Shown: positions 42,260-51,212 of the stretch, piece after piece
Layout of the letters: every line of letters starts with the position of its first letter
How positions within the stretch are numbered: the first letter of the stretch is position 1
NCBI RefSeq assembly: GCF_003119115.1
Contig: NZ_CP022364.1
Coordinates: 2,370,001-2,434,000, forward strand
DNA: 64,000 nucleotides
Reading direction: 5' to 3'
Source of the DNA: Azospirillum sp. TSH58
GTDB lineage: Bacteria > Pseudomonadota > Alphaproteobacteria > Azospirillales > Azospirillaceae
Notes under the pieces: generated by a model
The model's input: the letters and a program-made list of their open reading frames with translations, nothing else
What the model was told of the DNA's origin: nothing
Databases searched by the model: none
Program-made: the position numbers and the translations under genes

Positions 42260-45200
42260 TCAGCGGCTCCACCAGCCCCGGCGCGGCTTGGCCTCCGGAG
42301 CGGAGTCCGCGCTGGCGGGCTCGGACTCCGGCGGTGCGACCGAAGCCTCGGGGGCCTCGGTGACGGCCGGAGCGGGAGCCGCTTCGGCGGGAGCGTCCGC
42401 CGCGGTCTTGCGCTTGCGGGCCGGGCGCTTCTTCGGCTCCTCGGCGACCGGGGCCGCGACCGGGGCCGGAGCGGGCGCCGCCTCGGCGGGGGCGTCCGCC
42501 GCGGTCTTGCGCTTGCGGGACGGGCGCTTCTTCGCCTCCTCGGCGACCGGGGCCGCAACCGGGGCCGCAACCGGGGCCGCGACGGGCGCCGGCGCGGGAG
42601 CGGCCTCGACAGCCTCGGCCTTCGCCTTGCGGCTGCGCGACGGCTTGGCCGGCGCCTGGGCGGCGACCTCTTCCGGAGCCTTGGCCGCAACGGCCTTGGC
42701 GGAAGCCTTCGGGGCGGCCTTGGCGCCCTTCGCGGCGCGCTTCGGCTTGGCGGGGGCCGCTTCCGGCTCCGCCGTCACCGCTTGGGCCGTCACCGCCTCG
42801 GCGGCCGTCGCCTTGGCGCGGCCACGGCGCGGCTTGCGGGCCGGAGCCTCCTCGGCGGCGGGCTCCGCGGCCGGAACCTCCACAGCGGTGTCCGCCGCGG
42901 ATTCCGGAGCGGCCTCGGCCGCCGCCGCGCTGGTCAGGACCCAGTCGAACTCGACCGGTTCCATGTCCGCCGGCAGCTCCGGCGGGTTGACGGCGCGACC
43001 GGCCTCGACGGCGGTCGGGAAGGACTCGGCTTCCGCCTCGCCCTCGGTGCCGTCTTCCGATTCGGCGGCGGGCAGACCCTCGCCGGCCTCCAGGCCCTCG
43101 CGCTGGCGGGACCGCCGGCGGCCACCGCGCTTGCCGCGGCGGCGCTTCTTGCGCTCGCCATTGGCGTCACCGTTGCCGTCGCCGTTCGTCTCGAAGGCGT
43201 CGGCGCCGTCTTCCGCCTCGGAGGCGGCCAGATCGGCATCCTCGTCCTCGTCGTCCTCGATGTGGGCGGGGCCGACATCGACGTCGTTGATGACGAACTC
43301 CGGCGCTTCGATCTGGGCGCGCTCGATCGCTTCCTCGTCGATCGCCGTCTCGTCGGCGTCGGCGGCCTCGGCTTCGACCTCGTCGCCCTCGGTCGCCTCG
43401 TCGGACGCGTCGGCGGATTCGCCGAATGGCGCGCGGCCATCCTCGCGGTCACGCCCGCGGCCACGGCGGCGGCGGCGGCGGCGGCGGCGGTCGCCCTCGC
43501 TCTCCCCGGCGGCGTCGGCGCGTTCCGCGACCTCGGCCCCGGCGGCCCCGGCGGCCTCGGCGGCCTCGACGACGGGCGCCTCCTCCTCGGCCTCCTCGGC
43601 CTCGGCGGCCAGGATGCGGTCGGTCTCGGCCAGGACGCGCTCGGCGCTGACCAGCGGCACGTCGTCCTCCGGCGTGCGGGCCTTGACGCGCTCAAGCCGC
43701 AGATCCGGCGCGATCAGCGTGTCGTCGGCCTGGACCATGACGCGGAACCGGTAGCGGTCCTCGATCTTGGCCAGCTCGCCGCGCTTCTGGTTGAGGATGT
43801 AGAGCGCGATGCGGGTCGGCACGAAGACAGTGATCTCCGACGACCGCTTGCGGATGCCCTCCTCCTCGATGGCGCGCAGAACGTGCAGCGAGGCGGACTC
43901 CACCGAGCGGATGACGCCGGTGCCGGAGCAGTGCGGGCAACGCTCGAAGTTGGTTTCCAGCAGCGACGGGCGCAGGCGCTGGCGCGACAGCTCCAGCAGG
44001 CCGAAGGCGGAGATGCGGCCGAGCTGGATGCGCGCCCGGTCGTTCTTCATCGCCTCCTTCAGGCGGCGCTCCACCGCGGCGTTGTTGCGGGGCTCCTCCA
44101 TGTCGATGAAATCGATCACGATGAGGCCCGCGAGGTCGCGCAGGCGGAGCTGGCGCGCCACCTCGTCGGCGGCTTCGAGGTTGGTCTTGTAGGCCGTTTC
44201 CTCGATGTTGCGCTCGCGCGTCGACTTGCCCGAGTTGACGTCGATGGAAACCAGCGCCTCGGTCGGGTTGATGACGATGTAGCCGCCGGAGCGGAGCTGC
44301 ACCACCGGGCTGTGGATCGCGTCGATCTGCGTTTCCACCTGATAGCGGTGGAACAGCGGGATCGTGTCGTCCTGGTACTGCATGACGCGCTTGGTGTGGC
44401 TCGGCATCATCATGCGCATGAAGTCGCGCGCGGTGTTGAAGCCGGCGCTGCCCTCGACCCAGATCTCGTCGATGTCGTCGGTGTAGAGATCGCGGATCGA
44501 GCGCTTGATGAGGTTCGCCTCCTCATAGATGAGGCAGGGCGCGGAGGACTTCAGCGTCTGGACGCGGATGTCGTCCCACAGGCGCAGCAGATATTCGAGG
44601 TCGCGCTTGATCTCCTGCTTGGAGCGTTCCAGCCCCGCGGTGCGCAGGATGACCGCCATGCCTTCCGGAATGTCGAGATCGGAGAGGATCTCCTTCAGGC
44701 GCTTGCGGTCGGCGGGGTTGGTGATCTTGCGGGAGATCCCGCCGCCGCGGCCCGTGTTGGGCATCAGCACGCAGTAGCGGCCCGGCAGCGACAGGTAGGT
44801 GGTCAGCGCCGCGCCCTTGTTGCCGCGCTCCTCCTTGGTCACCTGGACCAGCATGACCTGCCGGCGCTTGATGACCTCCTGGATCTTGTAGCTGCGCAGC
44901 GGGCGGGTGCGGCGGCGGTGGGCCTCCTCGACCTCGTCCCCGCCGATGACGTCGGGGCTTTCGGCCTGGGCGGCGCCGTCCGGCGCCTCATCCGACTCCG
45001 CGGACTCATCCGAACCGGCGTCCGTGGCGAAGGCCGGGACGTCGCCCTCGAACCCGTCGCCCTCGGCATCCGCGTAGGAGCCGGGCATCGGGGAGTTCTC
45101 CTCGACCACCACCTCCGGGCGGATCGGCTCGGCCATCACCGCGCCGTCGGCGGCGGCCTCGGCGCGGGCCTCGGCCTGCTCCTCAAGCCGGCGCTCCTCG

Positions 45201-45472
45201 GCCAGCAGGGCCTCGCGGTCGGCGATCGGGATGCGGTAGTAGTCGGGATGGATTTCCGAGAAGGCCAGGAAGCCGTGCCGGTTCCCGCCATATTCCACGA
45301 AGGCCGCCTGAAGCGACGGCTCGACCCGGGTCACCTTGGCAAGGTAGATGTTGCCCTTGAGTTGCTTCCGGGTGGCGATTTCGAAGTCGAGGTCTTCGAG
45401 TCTGTTCCCATTGACCACGGCAACCCGGGTTTCCTCCGGGTGCGTGGCGTCCACCAGCATGCGCTTGGCCAT
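42260..45472 (-). CDS. rne: Ribonuclease E/G family endonuclease with long disordered tail
   Basis: 1070 residues. Central endonuclease of mRNA decay and rRNA/tRNA processing. The N-terminal S1 domain (GNIYLAKVTRVEPSLQAAFV, then EYGGNRHGFLAFSEIHPDYY) is split by an acidic insertion (about residues 95-185), as in other alphaproteobacterial RNase E. The catalytic core holds GGYIVINPTEALVSIDVNSG and DLAGLIVIDFIDMEEPRNNA (Mg2+-binding Asp), and the Zn-link is RCPHCSGTG. The C-terminal ~450 residues are disordered, alternately acidic and basic (KKRRRGKRGGRRRSRQRE), with a near-perfect repeat, (R)[16 protein letters not shown] followed by VAAPV, at the end. This tail should scaffold the degradosome. 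Confidence 0.96.
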   Translation of the reverse strand: MAKRMLVDATHPEETRVAVVNGNRLEDLDFEIATRKQLKGNIYLAKVTRVEPSLQAAFVEYGGNRHGFLAFSEIHPDYYRIPIADREALLAEERRLEEQAEARAEAAADGAVMAEPIRPEVVVEENSPMPGSYADAEGDGFEGDVPAFATDAGSDESAESDEAPDGAAQAESPDVIGGDEVEEAHRRRTRPLRSYKIQEVIKRRQVMLVQVTKEERGNKGAALTTYLSLPGRYCVLMPNTGRGGGISRKITNPADRKRLKEILSDLDIPEGMAVILRTAGLERSKQEIKRDLEYLLRLWDDIRVQTLKSSAPCLIYEEANLIKRSIRDLYTDDIDEIWVEGSAGFNTARDFMRMMMPSHTKRVMQYQDDTIPLFHRYQVETQIDAIHSPVVQLRSGGYIVINPTEALVSIDVNSGKSTRERNIEETAYKTNLEAADEVARQLRLRDLAGLIVIDFIDMEEPRNNAAVERRLKEAMKNDRARIQLGRISAFGLLELSRQRLRPSLLETNFERCPHCSGTGVIRSVESASLHVLRAIEEEGIRKRSSEITVFVPTRIALYILNQKRGELAKIEDRYRFRVMVQADDTLIAPDLRLERVKARTPEDDVPLVSAERVLAETDRILAAEAEEAEEEAPVVEAAEAAGAAGAEVAERADAAGESEGDRRRRRRRRRGRGRDREDGRAPFGESADASDEATEGDEVEAEAADADETAIDEEAIERAQIEAPEFVINDVDVGPAHIEDDEDEDADLAASEAEDGADAFETNGDGNGDANGERKKRRRGKRGGRRRSRQREGLEAGEGLPAAESEDGTEGEAEAESFPTAVEAGRAVNPPELPADMEPVEFDWVLTSAAAAEAAPESAADTAVEVPAAEPAAEEAPARKPRRGRAKATAAEAVTAQAVTAEPEAAPAKPKRAAKGAKAAPKASAKAVAAKAPEEVAAQAPAKPSRSRKAKAEAVEAAPAPAPVAAPVAAPVAAPVAEEAKKRPSRKRKTAADAPAEAAPAPAPVAAPVAEEPKKRPARKRKTAADAPAEAAPAPAVTEAPEASVAPPESEPASADSAPEAKPRRGWWSR

Positions 45473-45975
45473 ACAAGATCCCCATGACGCCCCAGGCCGC
45501 CCGCGCGACGGACAAGCCGCCAGGGCGCGTCATCGTTGTGTGCGAAGCCTGCGGAACCGGCCCCTAACCCGTCGAACGGCGCTGACGAAGCAGCCAGGAC
45601 GGGTCGGGCTTCGGCCTCCGGGTTACGGCCTTGCGGCCGGCACCAGCTTCGAGGTTTCGTCCCAATCCACCGGCAACCCAGAAGCGTCACGCCCCGGACC
45701 GCGCCCGATGATGTAAATTTCGGCCGTGGGGGTCCGCGGGCGACGCCCACAGTCACCCCGGAGAGAAACCTCTCGGAAGAGTGGGCTGGTGGGTCGCGGT
45801 ATGTCGCAGAGCTACCATAGACAAGCACGAAACCATGCACAACGTGGAATTCGGCGAAAGTTGCGGTCCACAGCATCCGGTTCGGCGGCATTGCCCCGGG
45901 CCGGGCGATGGCCGGGGCGGTGTTGCACGAACGGCACCCTCGCCGACAATTCCGCCACGCCCCCGGACGCCGCCG
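45473..45975 (-). promoter_or_regulatory. Long upstream region of rne (probable 5' leader)
   Basis: About 500 bases without a convincing gene. Many bacteria control rne through cleavage of its own 5' leader, so a structured leader is plausible. Visible here are a GAGAG-AAAC-CTCTC hairpin (45761-45774) and several GC-rich inverted repeats near 45620 (ACGGCCTTGCGGCCG). No known RNA family could be assigned by eye. Confidence 0.35.
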
Positions 45976-46005
45976 TTGAGCGCCTTGATTTCGCTGCGCT
46001 ATAGC
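45976..46005 (+). promoter_or_regulatory. Predicted promoter of amiC
   Basis: TTGAGC (45976-45981) and TATAGC (46000-46005) with an 18-base spacer, 33 bases before the amiC start codon. Confidence 0.5.
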
Positions 46006-46037
46006 TGACGGCTGGCTTTGCCGGTTTGTGGTTTCTG

Positions 46038-47353
46038 ATGGAACGGATGCCCCGATTGCTCGCGATTGTCGCCGCGCTGGGCGCCCTTCTGGGGGCGGCC
46101 GTCCTGCCGTGCGCCCCGGCGCAGGCCCAGACCACCGCGGCGCTGCCCTTTCCGCCGCCGGTGCAGGAGCGGGTGTCCGTCCTGAACGCGCGGCTGGGCC
46201 TGCATCCCGACAAGACGCGGCTGGTTCTGGAACTCACCGACTCGGTGCCCTTCACCGTGTCGGTGCACGGCTCGCCCTACCGGGTCGTGGTCGATCTGCC
46301 GGACGTGAGCTGGCCGGGTGGCAACACCGTCATGGCGGGCAAGGGCGTGGTCGCCCGCTACCGCTTCGAAGGGCGCGACGGCGGCGCCTCCCGCCTGGTG
46401 GTGGAGACCGACGGCCCGGCGCGGGTGGTCGAATCCTACCTCATTCCGCCGCGCGACGGCTTCAAGCCGCGCTTCGTCCTCGACATCGCCCGCACCACCC
46501 CGGCGCAGTTCGCCGCCGCCGCCCCGGTCGCCGCGACCACGGCCCCCCGCCGGCGAGCCGCGAGGCGGCCCGCCCGCCGGCGCGCAAGGACCCCATCGTG
46601 CCGGTCGCCGCGGCCCTGCCGCCGCCGGTTCCGCCGCGGGCGGCGCCGGTGCCGGAAAAGCCGATGATCGTCGTCGATCCCGGCCATGGCGGCGTCGATC
46701 CCGGCGCGGTCGGGGTCGGCGGGGTCTATGAGAAGGACATCACGCTGGCGATGGCGCGGGAGCTGAAGCGCCAGCTGGAGGGCAGCGGCCGCTACCGGGT
46801 GCGGCTGACCCGCGACAAGGACGTGTTCATCCGCCTGCGCGACCGCGTCGCCATCGCGCGGGAGGCCAACGCCGACCTGTTCCTGTCGCTGCACGCCGAC
46901 AGCATCGGCTCCGCCAACATGCGCGGCCTGTCCATCTACACCCTGTCCGACCGGGCGTCCGACCGCGAGGCGGAAATGCTGGCCGCCAAGGAGAACCGGG
47001 CCGACGCGCTGGCCGGCATGGACCTGTCCTCCGAGAACGATCTGGTCGCCACGATCCTGATCGACCTCGCCCAGCGCGACACGATGAACCACTCCAAGCG
47101 CTTCGCCAACATGGCGCTGGAGCATCTCGGCCGCGAGGTCAAGCTGATCCCCAACAAGCCGCACCGGCAGGCCGGCTTCGCCGTGCTGACCGCGCCGGAC
47201 ATGCCGTCGGCGCTGGTCGAGATGGGCTATCTGTCGAGTCCCCAGGACGTCAGCCTGCTGAGCAAGTCGGCCCACCGCGAGAAGCTGGGCCGCGGCATGG
47301 TCCGCACCATCGACGCCTATTTCAAATGGCTGACCGGGGCGCAGAAGAGCTGA
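46038..47353 (+). pseudogene. amiC: N-acetylmuramoyl-L-alanine amidase (AmiC type), split by a frameshift
   Basis: The N-terminal part, from the ATG at 46038 to about 46545, encodes a signal peptide (PRLLAIVAALGALLGAAVLP) and an AMIN domain (KTRLVLELTDSVPFTVSVHG, YRVVVDLPDVSWPGG). The catalytic amidase_3 domain continues in another frame: IVVDPGHGGVDPGAVGVGG (zinc ligands), FLSLHADSIG, VEMGYLSSPQDVSLL. The frames join at a C6 tract (46543-46548); one more C would restore a single reading frame through PPPASREAARPPARKDP and a Pro-rich linker. The break lies in the inter-domain linker and both domains are otherwise intact. Thus either a sequencing error at a homopolymer or a recent loss. The enzyme splits peptidoglycan at septation. 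It is followed by mrcA and prfB. Confidence 0.85.
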
Positions 47354-47484
47354 GGCTCGGTTGAACCGAAGCCGCAGCCATGCGGGCGGAGGCGGGCGGG
47401 CATACGCGCCGCCCCGTCACCACTTTCTTGCATGCGCCTTGTGGCCGTCACATTTTCCTGACAAGGCTGCGAGGGAGTCGGACT

Positions 47485-47579
47485 GCCGCCCCTCGCGGTG
47501 TAGGATGCCGCCCCTCGCGGTGTAGGATGCCGCCCCTCGCGGTGTAGGATGCCGCCCCTCGCGGTGTAGGATGCCGCCC
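47485..47579. repeat. Four-copy 22-bp tandem repeat upstream of mrcA
   Basis: A 22-base unit starting GCCGCCCCTCGCGG and ending TGTAGGAT occurs four times without a single difference (47485-47506, 47507-47528, 47529-47550, 47551-47572), followed by seven bases of a fifth. It lies in the 306-base amiC-mrcA gap, which holds no gene. The unit length is not a multiple of three. It ends about 80 bases before the mrcA start, so it may sit in the promoter or leader. Confidence 0.95.
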
Positions 47580-47659
47580 ATCGGACGGTTCCGCGTCTTC
47601 CCGGCCTCTGTCCCGGACGAAGACGGCGGGGCCGCCGCCATGCCTGTCTGGGAACCGTC

Positions 47660-50170
47660 ATGCGCTTTATTCTGTCCGCCCTGATGGCCGTCGTGATCCT
47701 CGCCCTGGCCGGGGTGGGGGGGCTGGTCTACATGCTGGACCATTACGATCACGAACTGCCGGACTACACCAAGCTCGCCAACTACGAACCGCCCGTGACC
47801 ACCCGCGTCCACGCGGGCGACGGGCGCCTTCTGGCGGAGTTCGCGTCGGAAAAGCGCGTGTTCGTCCCCATCGACGCCATGCCGAAGCGCGTGACCAACG
47901 CCTTCCTGTCCGCCGAGGACAAGAATTTCTACGACCACAAGGGCATCGACCCGGTCGGCATCGCCCGCGCCATCCTGACCAACGTGGAGAATCTCGGCCG
48001 CGACCGTCGGCCGATGGGCGCCTCGACGATCACGCAGCAGGTCGCCAAGAACATGCTGCTGACCAACGAGGTGTCCTTCCAGCGCAAGATCAAGGAAGCG
48101 ATCCTGGCGATCCGCATCGAGCGGGCCTTCAGCAAGGACCGCATCCTGGAGCTGTATCTGAACGAGATCTTCCTGGGATACCGTTCCTACGGCGTGGCGG
48201 CGGCGGCGCTGAACTACTTCAACAAGGCGCTGGACGAGCTGGACATCGAAGAGGCGGCCTATCTGGCGGCCCTGCCCAAGGCGCCCAGCAACTACCACCC
48301 GGAACGCCAGCGCGACGCCGCCATCGCGCGGCGCAACTGGGTGATCGGGCGCATGGCCGAGGACGGGCACATCACCCCGGAAGAGGCCAGGATCGCCCAG
48401 TCCAAGCCCCTGGTCGTGCGCAAGCGCGAGGAGCAGGAGTATGTGACGTCGGAGTATTTCGCCGAGGAGGTCCGGCGCGAGCTGGTGAAGCTCTACGGCG
48501 AGCAGGCGCTCTACGAAGGCGGCCTGTCGGTCCGCGCCTCGATGGATCCGGTGCTCCAGCAGGCGGCGACCAAGGCGCTGCGCACCGGGCTGGTCCAGTA
48601 CGACCGCCGCCACGGCTACCGCGGGCCGGTCGGCAAGATGGAGAATTTCGACAACTGGGCGAAGAAGCTCGCCTCCATGGCGCCGCCCCCCGGCTCCGAG
48701 GGCTGGCATCTGGCGGTGGTGCTGAAGGACGACGAGGCGGCGGCGCTCGACATCGGCCTGCCGGACGGCTCGCGCGGCCGCGTGCCGCTGGCCGAGCTGC
48801 GCTGGGCGCGGGCGCAGCGCGACGACAACCGGCTCGGCCCGGAGATCCGCCGCCCCTCCGACGTCGCCAAGCTGGGCGACCTGATCCTGGTCGAGGCCGC
48901 CGGCAAGGATGAGAAGGGCAAGGAGCCGCCGGCCGGCACCTACGCGCTGCGGCAGGTCCCGGCGGTGCAGGGCGGTCTGGTCGCGCTCGACCCGCACACC
49001 GGCCGCGTGCTCGCCATGGTCGGCGGCTTCTCCCCGCACATGAGTTCCTTCAACCGCGCCACCCAGGCGATGCGGCAGCCGGGCTCCTCCTTCAAGCCCT
49101 TCGTCTATCTGACGGCGCTGAACCAGGGCTTCACCCCGTCCTCGCTGGTGATGGACGCCCCGTTCGAGTACGACCCCGGCCACGGCCAGCCGGTCTGGCG
49201 GCCGGAGAACTACAGCCACGAGTTCTACGGCCCGACGCCGCTGCGCGCCGGCATCGAGAAGTCGCGGAACGTCATGACCGTCCGTCTGGCCCAGGCCGTC
49301 GGCATGGACAAGGTGAAGGCGCTGGCCGAGAATTTCGGCATCACCGACAACCTCCAGCCCTACCTGCCGATGTCGCTCGGCGCCGGCGAGACGACGGTGC
49401 TGCGCCTCGCCACCGCCTACGCCATGCTGGCCAACGGCGGCAAGCGGGTCAGCCCGACCTTTATCGACCGGGTGCAGGACCGCAACGGCAAGACCATCTT
49501 CCGCCACGACACGCGCCCCTGCGCCACCTGCAACCAGGTGCCCTGGAGCGACGGGCTGACCGTTCCCGCCGTCGCCGACACGCGGGAGCAGGTGAACGAC
49601 CCGCGCACCGTCTACCAGATGGTCTCCATGCTGGAGGGCGTGGTGCAGCGCGGCACGGCGACGAAGCTGCTGTCGCTGGGCAAGCCGCTGGCCGGCAAGA
49701 CCGGCACGACCAACGACAGCCATGACGCGTGGTTCATGGGCTTCTCGCCCGACCTCGTGGTCGGCACCTACATCGGCTTCGACCAGCCGCGCTCGCTGGG
49801 CGCCCGCGAGACCGGCGGTTCGGCGGCGGTGCCGGTGTTCAAGGACGTGATGGAGGTGGCGCTGAAAGACCAGCCGGCCACGCCGTTCCGCGTGCCGCGC
49901 GGTCTGCGCCTCGTCCGCGTCAACCCGGAGAACGGGCGCCTCGCCCAGCCCGGCGAGCGCAAGGCGATCTGGGAGGCCTTCATCCCCGGCACGGAGCCCA
50001 ACCCCGACCAGCCGCAGATGGTGCTGGACGGCTCGGCCCATGCGGCGGACGGCGGCTGGACCGGTGGGGTCCCCGGCGGCGATCCGGCGGCCCAGCAGCA
50101 GCCGGGCGGCTGGGGCGCTCCGGCGGCTCCGCCCTCGGCGGCGACGGTGGGGACCGGCGGCCTCTACTGA
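47660..50170 (+). CDS. mrcA: Penicillin-binding protein 1A (bifunctional)
   Basis: 836 residues; glycosyltransferase and transpeptidase of peptidoglycan synthesis. An N-terminal anchor (ILSALMAVVILALAGVGGLV) precedes the GT51 domain: FLSAEDKNFYDHKGID with the catalytic Glu, RRPMGASTITQQVAKNMLL, KIKEAILAIRIERAFSKDRI. The transpeptidase follows: SSFK (SxxK, about residue 475), SRN, KTGTT, with QPGSSFKPFVYLTALNQGFT. An OB-like insertion lies between them. The tail is Gly/Pro-rich. In alphaproteobacteria the gene usually sits beside amiC and prfB. A GGGAA precedes the ATG. Confidence 0.97.
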   Translation: MRFILSALMAVVILALAGVGGLVYMLDHYDHELPDYTKLANYEPPVTTRVHAGDGRLLAEFASEKRVFVPIDAMPKRVTNAFLSAEDKNFYDHKGIDPVGIARAILTNVENLGRDRRPMGASTITQQVAKNMLLTNEVSFQRKIKEAILAIRIERAFSKDRILELYLNEIFLGYRSYGVAAAALNYFNKALDELDIEEAAYLAALPKAPSNYHPERQRDAAIARRNWVIGRMAEDGHITPEEARIAQSKPLVVRKREEQEYVTSEYFAEEVRRELVKLYGEQALYEGGLSVRASMDPVLQQAATKALRTGLVQYDRRHGYRGPVGKMENFDNWAKKLASMAPPPGSEGWHLAVVLKDDEAAALDIGLPDGSRGRVPLAELRWARAQRDDNRLGPEIRRPSDVAKLGDLILVEAAGKDEKGKEPPAGTYALRQVPAVQGGLVALDPHTGRVLAMVGGFSPHMSSFNRATQAMRQPGSSFKPFVYLTALNQGFTPSSLVMDAPFEYDPGHGQPVWRPENYSHEFYGPTPLRAGIEKSRNVMTVRLAQAVGMDKVKALAENFGITDNLQPYLPMSLGAGETTVLRLATAYAMLANGGKRVSPTFIDRVQDRNGKTIFRHDTRPCATCNQVPWSDGLTVPAVADTREQVNDPRTVYQMVSMLEGVVQRGTATKLLSLGKPLAGKTGTTNDSHDAWFMGFSPDLVVGTYIGFDQPRSLGARETGGSAAVPVFKDVMEVALKDQPATPFRVPRGLRLVRVNPENGRLAQPGERKAIWEAFIPGTEPNPDQPQMVLDGSAHAADGGWTGGVPGGDPAAQQQPGGWGAPAAPPSAATVGTGGLY

Positions 50171-50191
50171 CCGGCGTGTTCTGAAAAGAAG

Positions 50192-50228
50192 AAAGCCCCG
50201 CTTCCCGGTCCGGGAGGCGGGGCTTTTC
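50192..50228. terminator. Strong terminator after mrcA
   Basis: AAAGCCCCGC (50192-50201) and GCGGGGCTTT (50217-50226) form a long stem with an inner CCCGG/CCGGG pairing, then TTTCC. It lies between converging mrcA and the SGNH gene, so it may act in both directions. Confidence 0.85.
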
Positions 50229-50242
50229 CTTTATGCGGCGTT

Positions 50243-51199
50243 TCAGGGACGCGCGGCGGTGTGGGTGTCCGTGCGGATCTGGGCGATGGCCTCGGCCGGG
50301 GCCGTGTCGGTGGGGCAGTCGGCCAGCGGACGCAGCCGGTCCTCCATCCGGGCCAGCATCAGGCGGACGCCGTCCTGGTTGATGTGCAGGGCGTCCACGA
50401 AATGGGCCTCGTCCTCGACCTCGCGGCGGGTGTCGATGACCGGCACGTCGGGCGGCAGGCGGGCCTTCAGATCCTCGAAGAAGGCGTCGAAGTTGGTCAC
50501 CTTTGCGATGTAGCCGGGGAAGAAGGGCGTGATGACCACGGCGACCCGCGTGCCCTTCTCCCGCGCCGTGCCAATGATGCGGTCCAGCGCGTCCCAGTTC
50601 GGCTGGAAGCCCTCCATCCGCTCCGTCGGCGCCTTTTCGAGCTGGGCCTTGAGGAAGGGCGACATGGTGCCGCTCAGCGTCCGGTCGCCGGTCGGGTGCA
50701 GCCCGTCGAAGGCCAGCCGGATCGTCTGGTTGTTGTTGAAGATCAGCGTGTTGAACAGCTTGTTGGAGGCCCACATGGTGGCGTCGACCTGCCGGATGAA
50801 GCCGTCCACCCGCTCCGAATAGTAGGCCAGCAGCGGCAGGTCGGCGAGAGCCTTGGGATCGTCGACCACGCTCGTCGGCTCGACCAGCAGCAGGCGGGGG
50901 GCGCCGTGCCGGTCCAGGTAATCCTCCCACAGCAGGTCGCCGACCGTGGTGGGGGCGCCGCCCATGCCCAGGTTCAGCACCCGCCCGCAGGTCAGCGCCT
51001 GCACCTCCTCCACCGGGAAGTGGTTGTCGGCGCGGGAGTTCCCCAGGATCACCACGTCGGCGGGCGGCCCGTTGCGGTAGACGGTCATGAAGCGGTCCGA
51101 CGACTGGAGGAGCGTGTCGCCCATCCAGGACGCCACCGCGCGGTCCATGGCGACCACCATGCCCAGGATCAGTCCGACGACGGCCAAAAGGCGGATCAT
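50243..51199 (-). CDS. SGNH-like protein (acyl-transfer partner of MBOAT)
   Basis: 318 residues with an N-terminal membrane anchor or signal (MIRLLAVVGLILGMVVAMDR). Block I of the SGNH fold is VVILGNSRADNHFPVEE (Ser in GNSR), and block V is VDALHINQDGVRLML with the D-x-x-H catalytic pair. The middle has VVITPFFPGYIAKVTNFDAF. Such proteins with MBOAT partners finish O-acetylation or other acyl transfer to envelope polymers (DltD/AlgJ/AlgX-type systems). It is 13 bases downstream of the MBOAT gene, so clearly one operon. The acceptor is unknown. GAGGGAG precedes the start. Confidence 0.85.
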   Translation of the reverse strand: MIRLLAVVGLILGMVVAMDRAVASWMGDTLLQSSDRFMTVYRNGPPADVVILGNSRADNHFPVEEVQALTCGRVLNLGMGGAPTTVGDLLWEDYLDRHGAPRLLLVEPTSVVDDPKALADLPLLAYYSERVDGFIRQVDATMWASNKLFNTLIFNNNQTIRLAFDGLHPTGDRTLSGTMSPFLKAQLEKAPTERMEGFQPNWDALDRIIGTAREKGTRVAVVITPFFPGYIAKVTNFDAFFEDLKARLPPDVPVIDTRREVEDEAHFVDALHINQDGVRLMLARMEDRLRPLADCPTDTAPAEAIAQIRTDTHTAARP

Positions 51200-51212
51200 G
51201 GTTCGGGCTCCC

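Noticed and set aside
42782..45487. A 901-codon plus-strand frame opposite rne
   Set aside because: Shadow of the RNase E gene; Arg/Gly/Leu-rich with no domain.
47485..47579. CRISPR array
   Set aside because: The 22-base units follow each other without spacers, and no cas gene is near.
47417..50041. A minus-strand frame with a repeating peptide near the mrcA start
   Set aside because: The peptide repeat only reflects the 22-base tandem repeat read through three frames. The gene is on the plus strand (mrcA).
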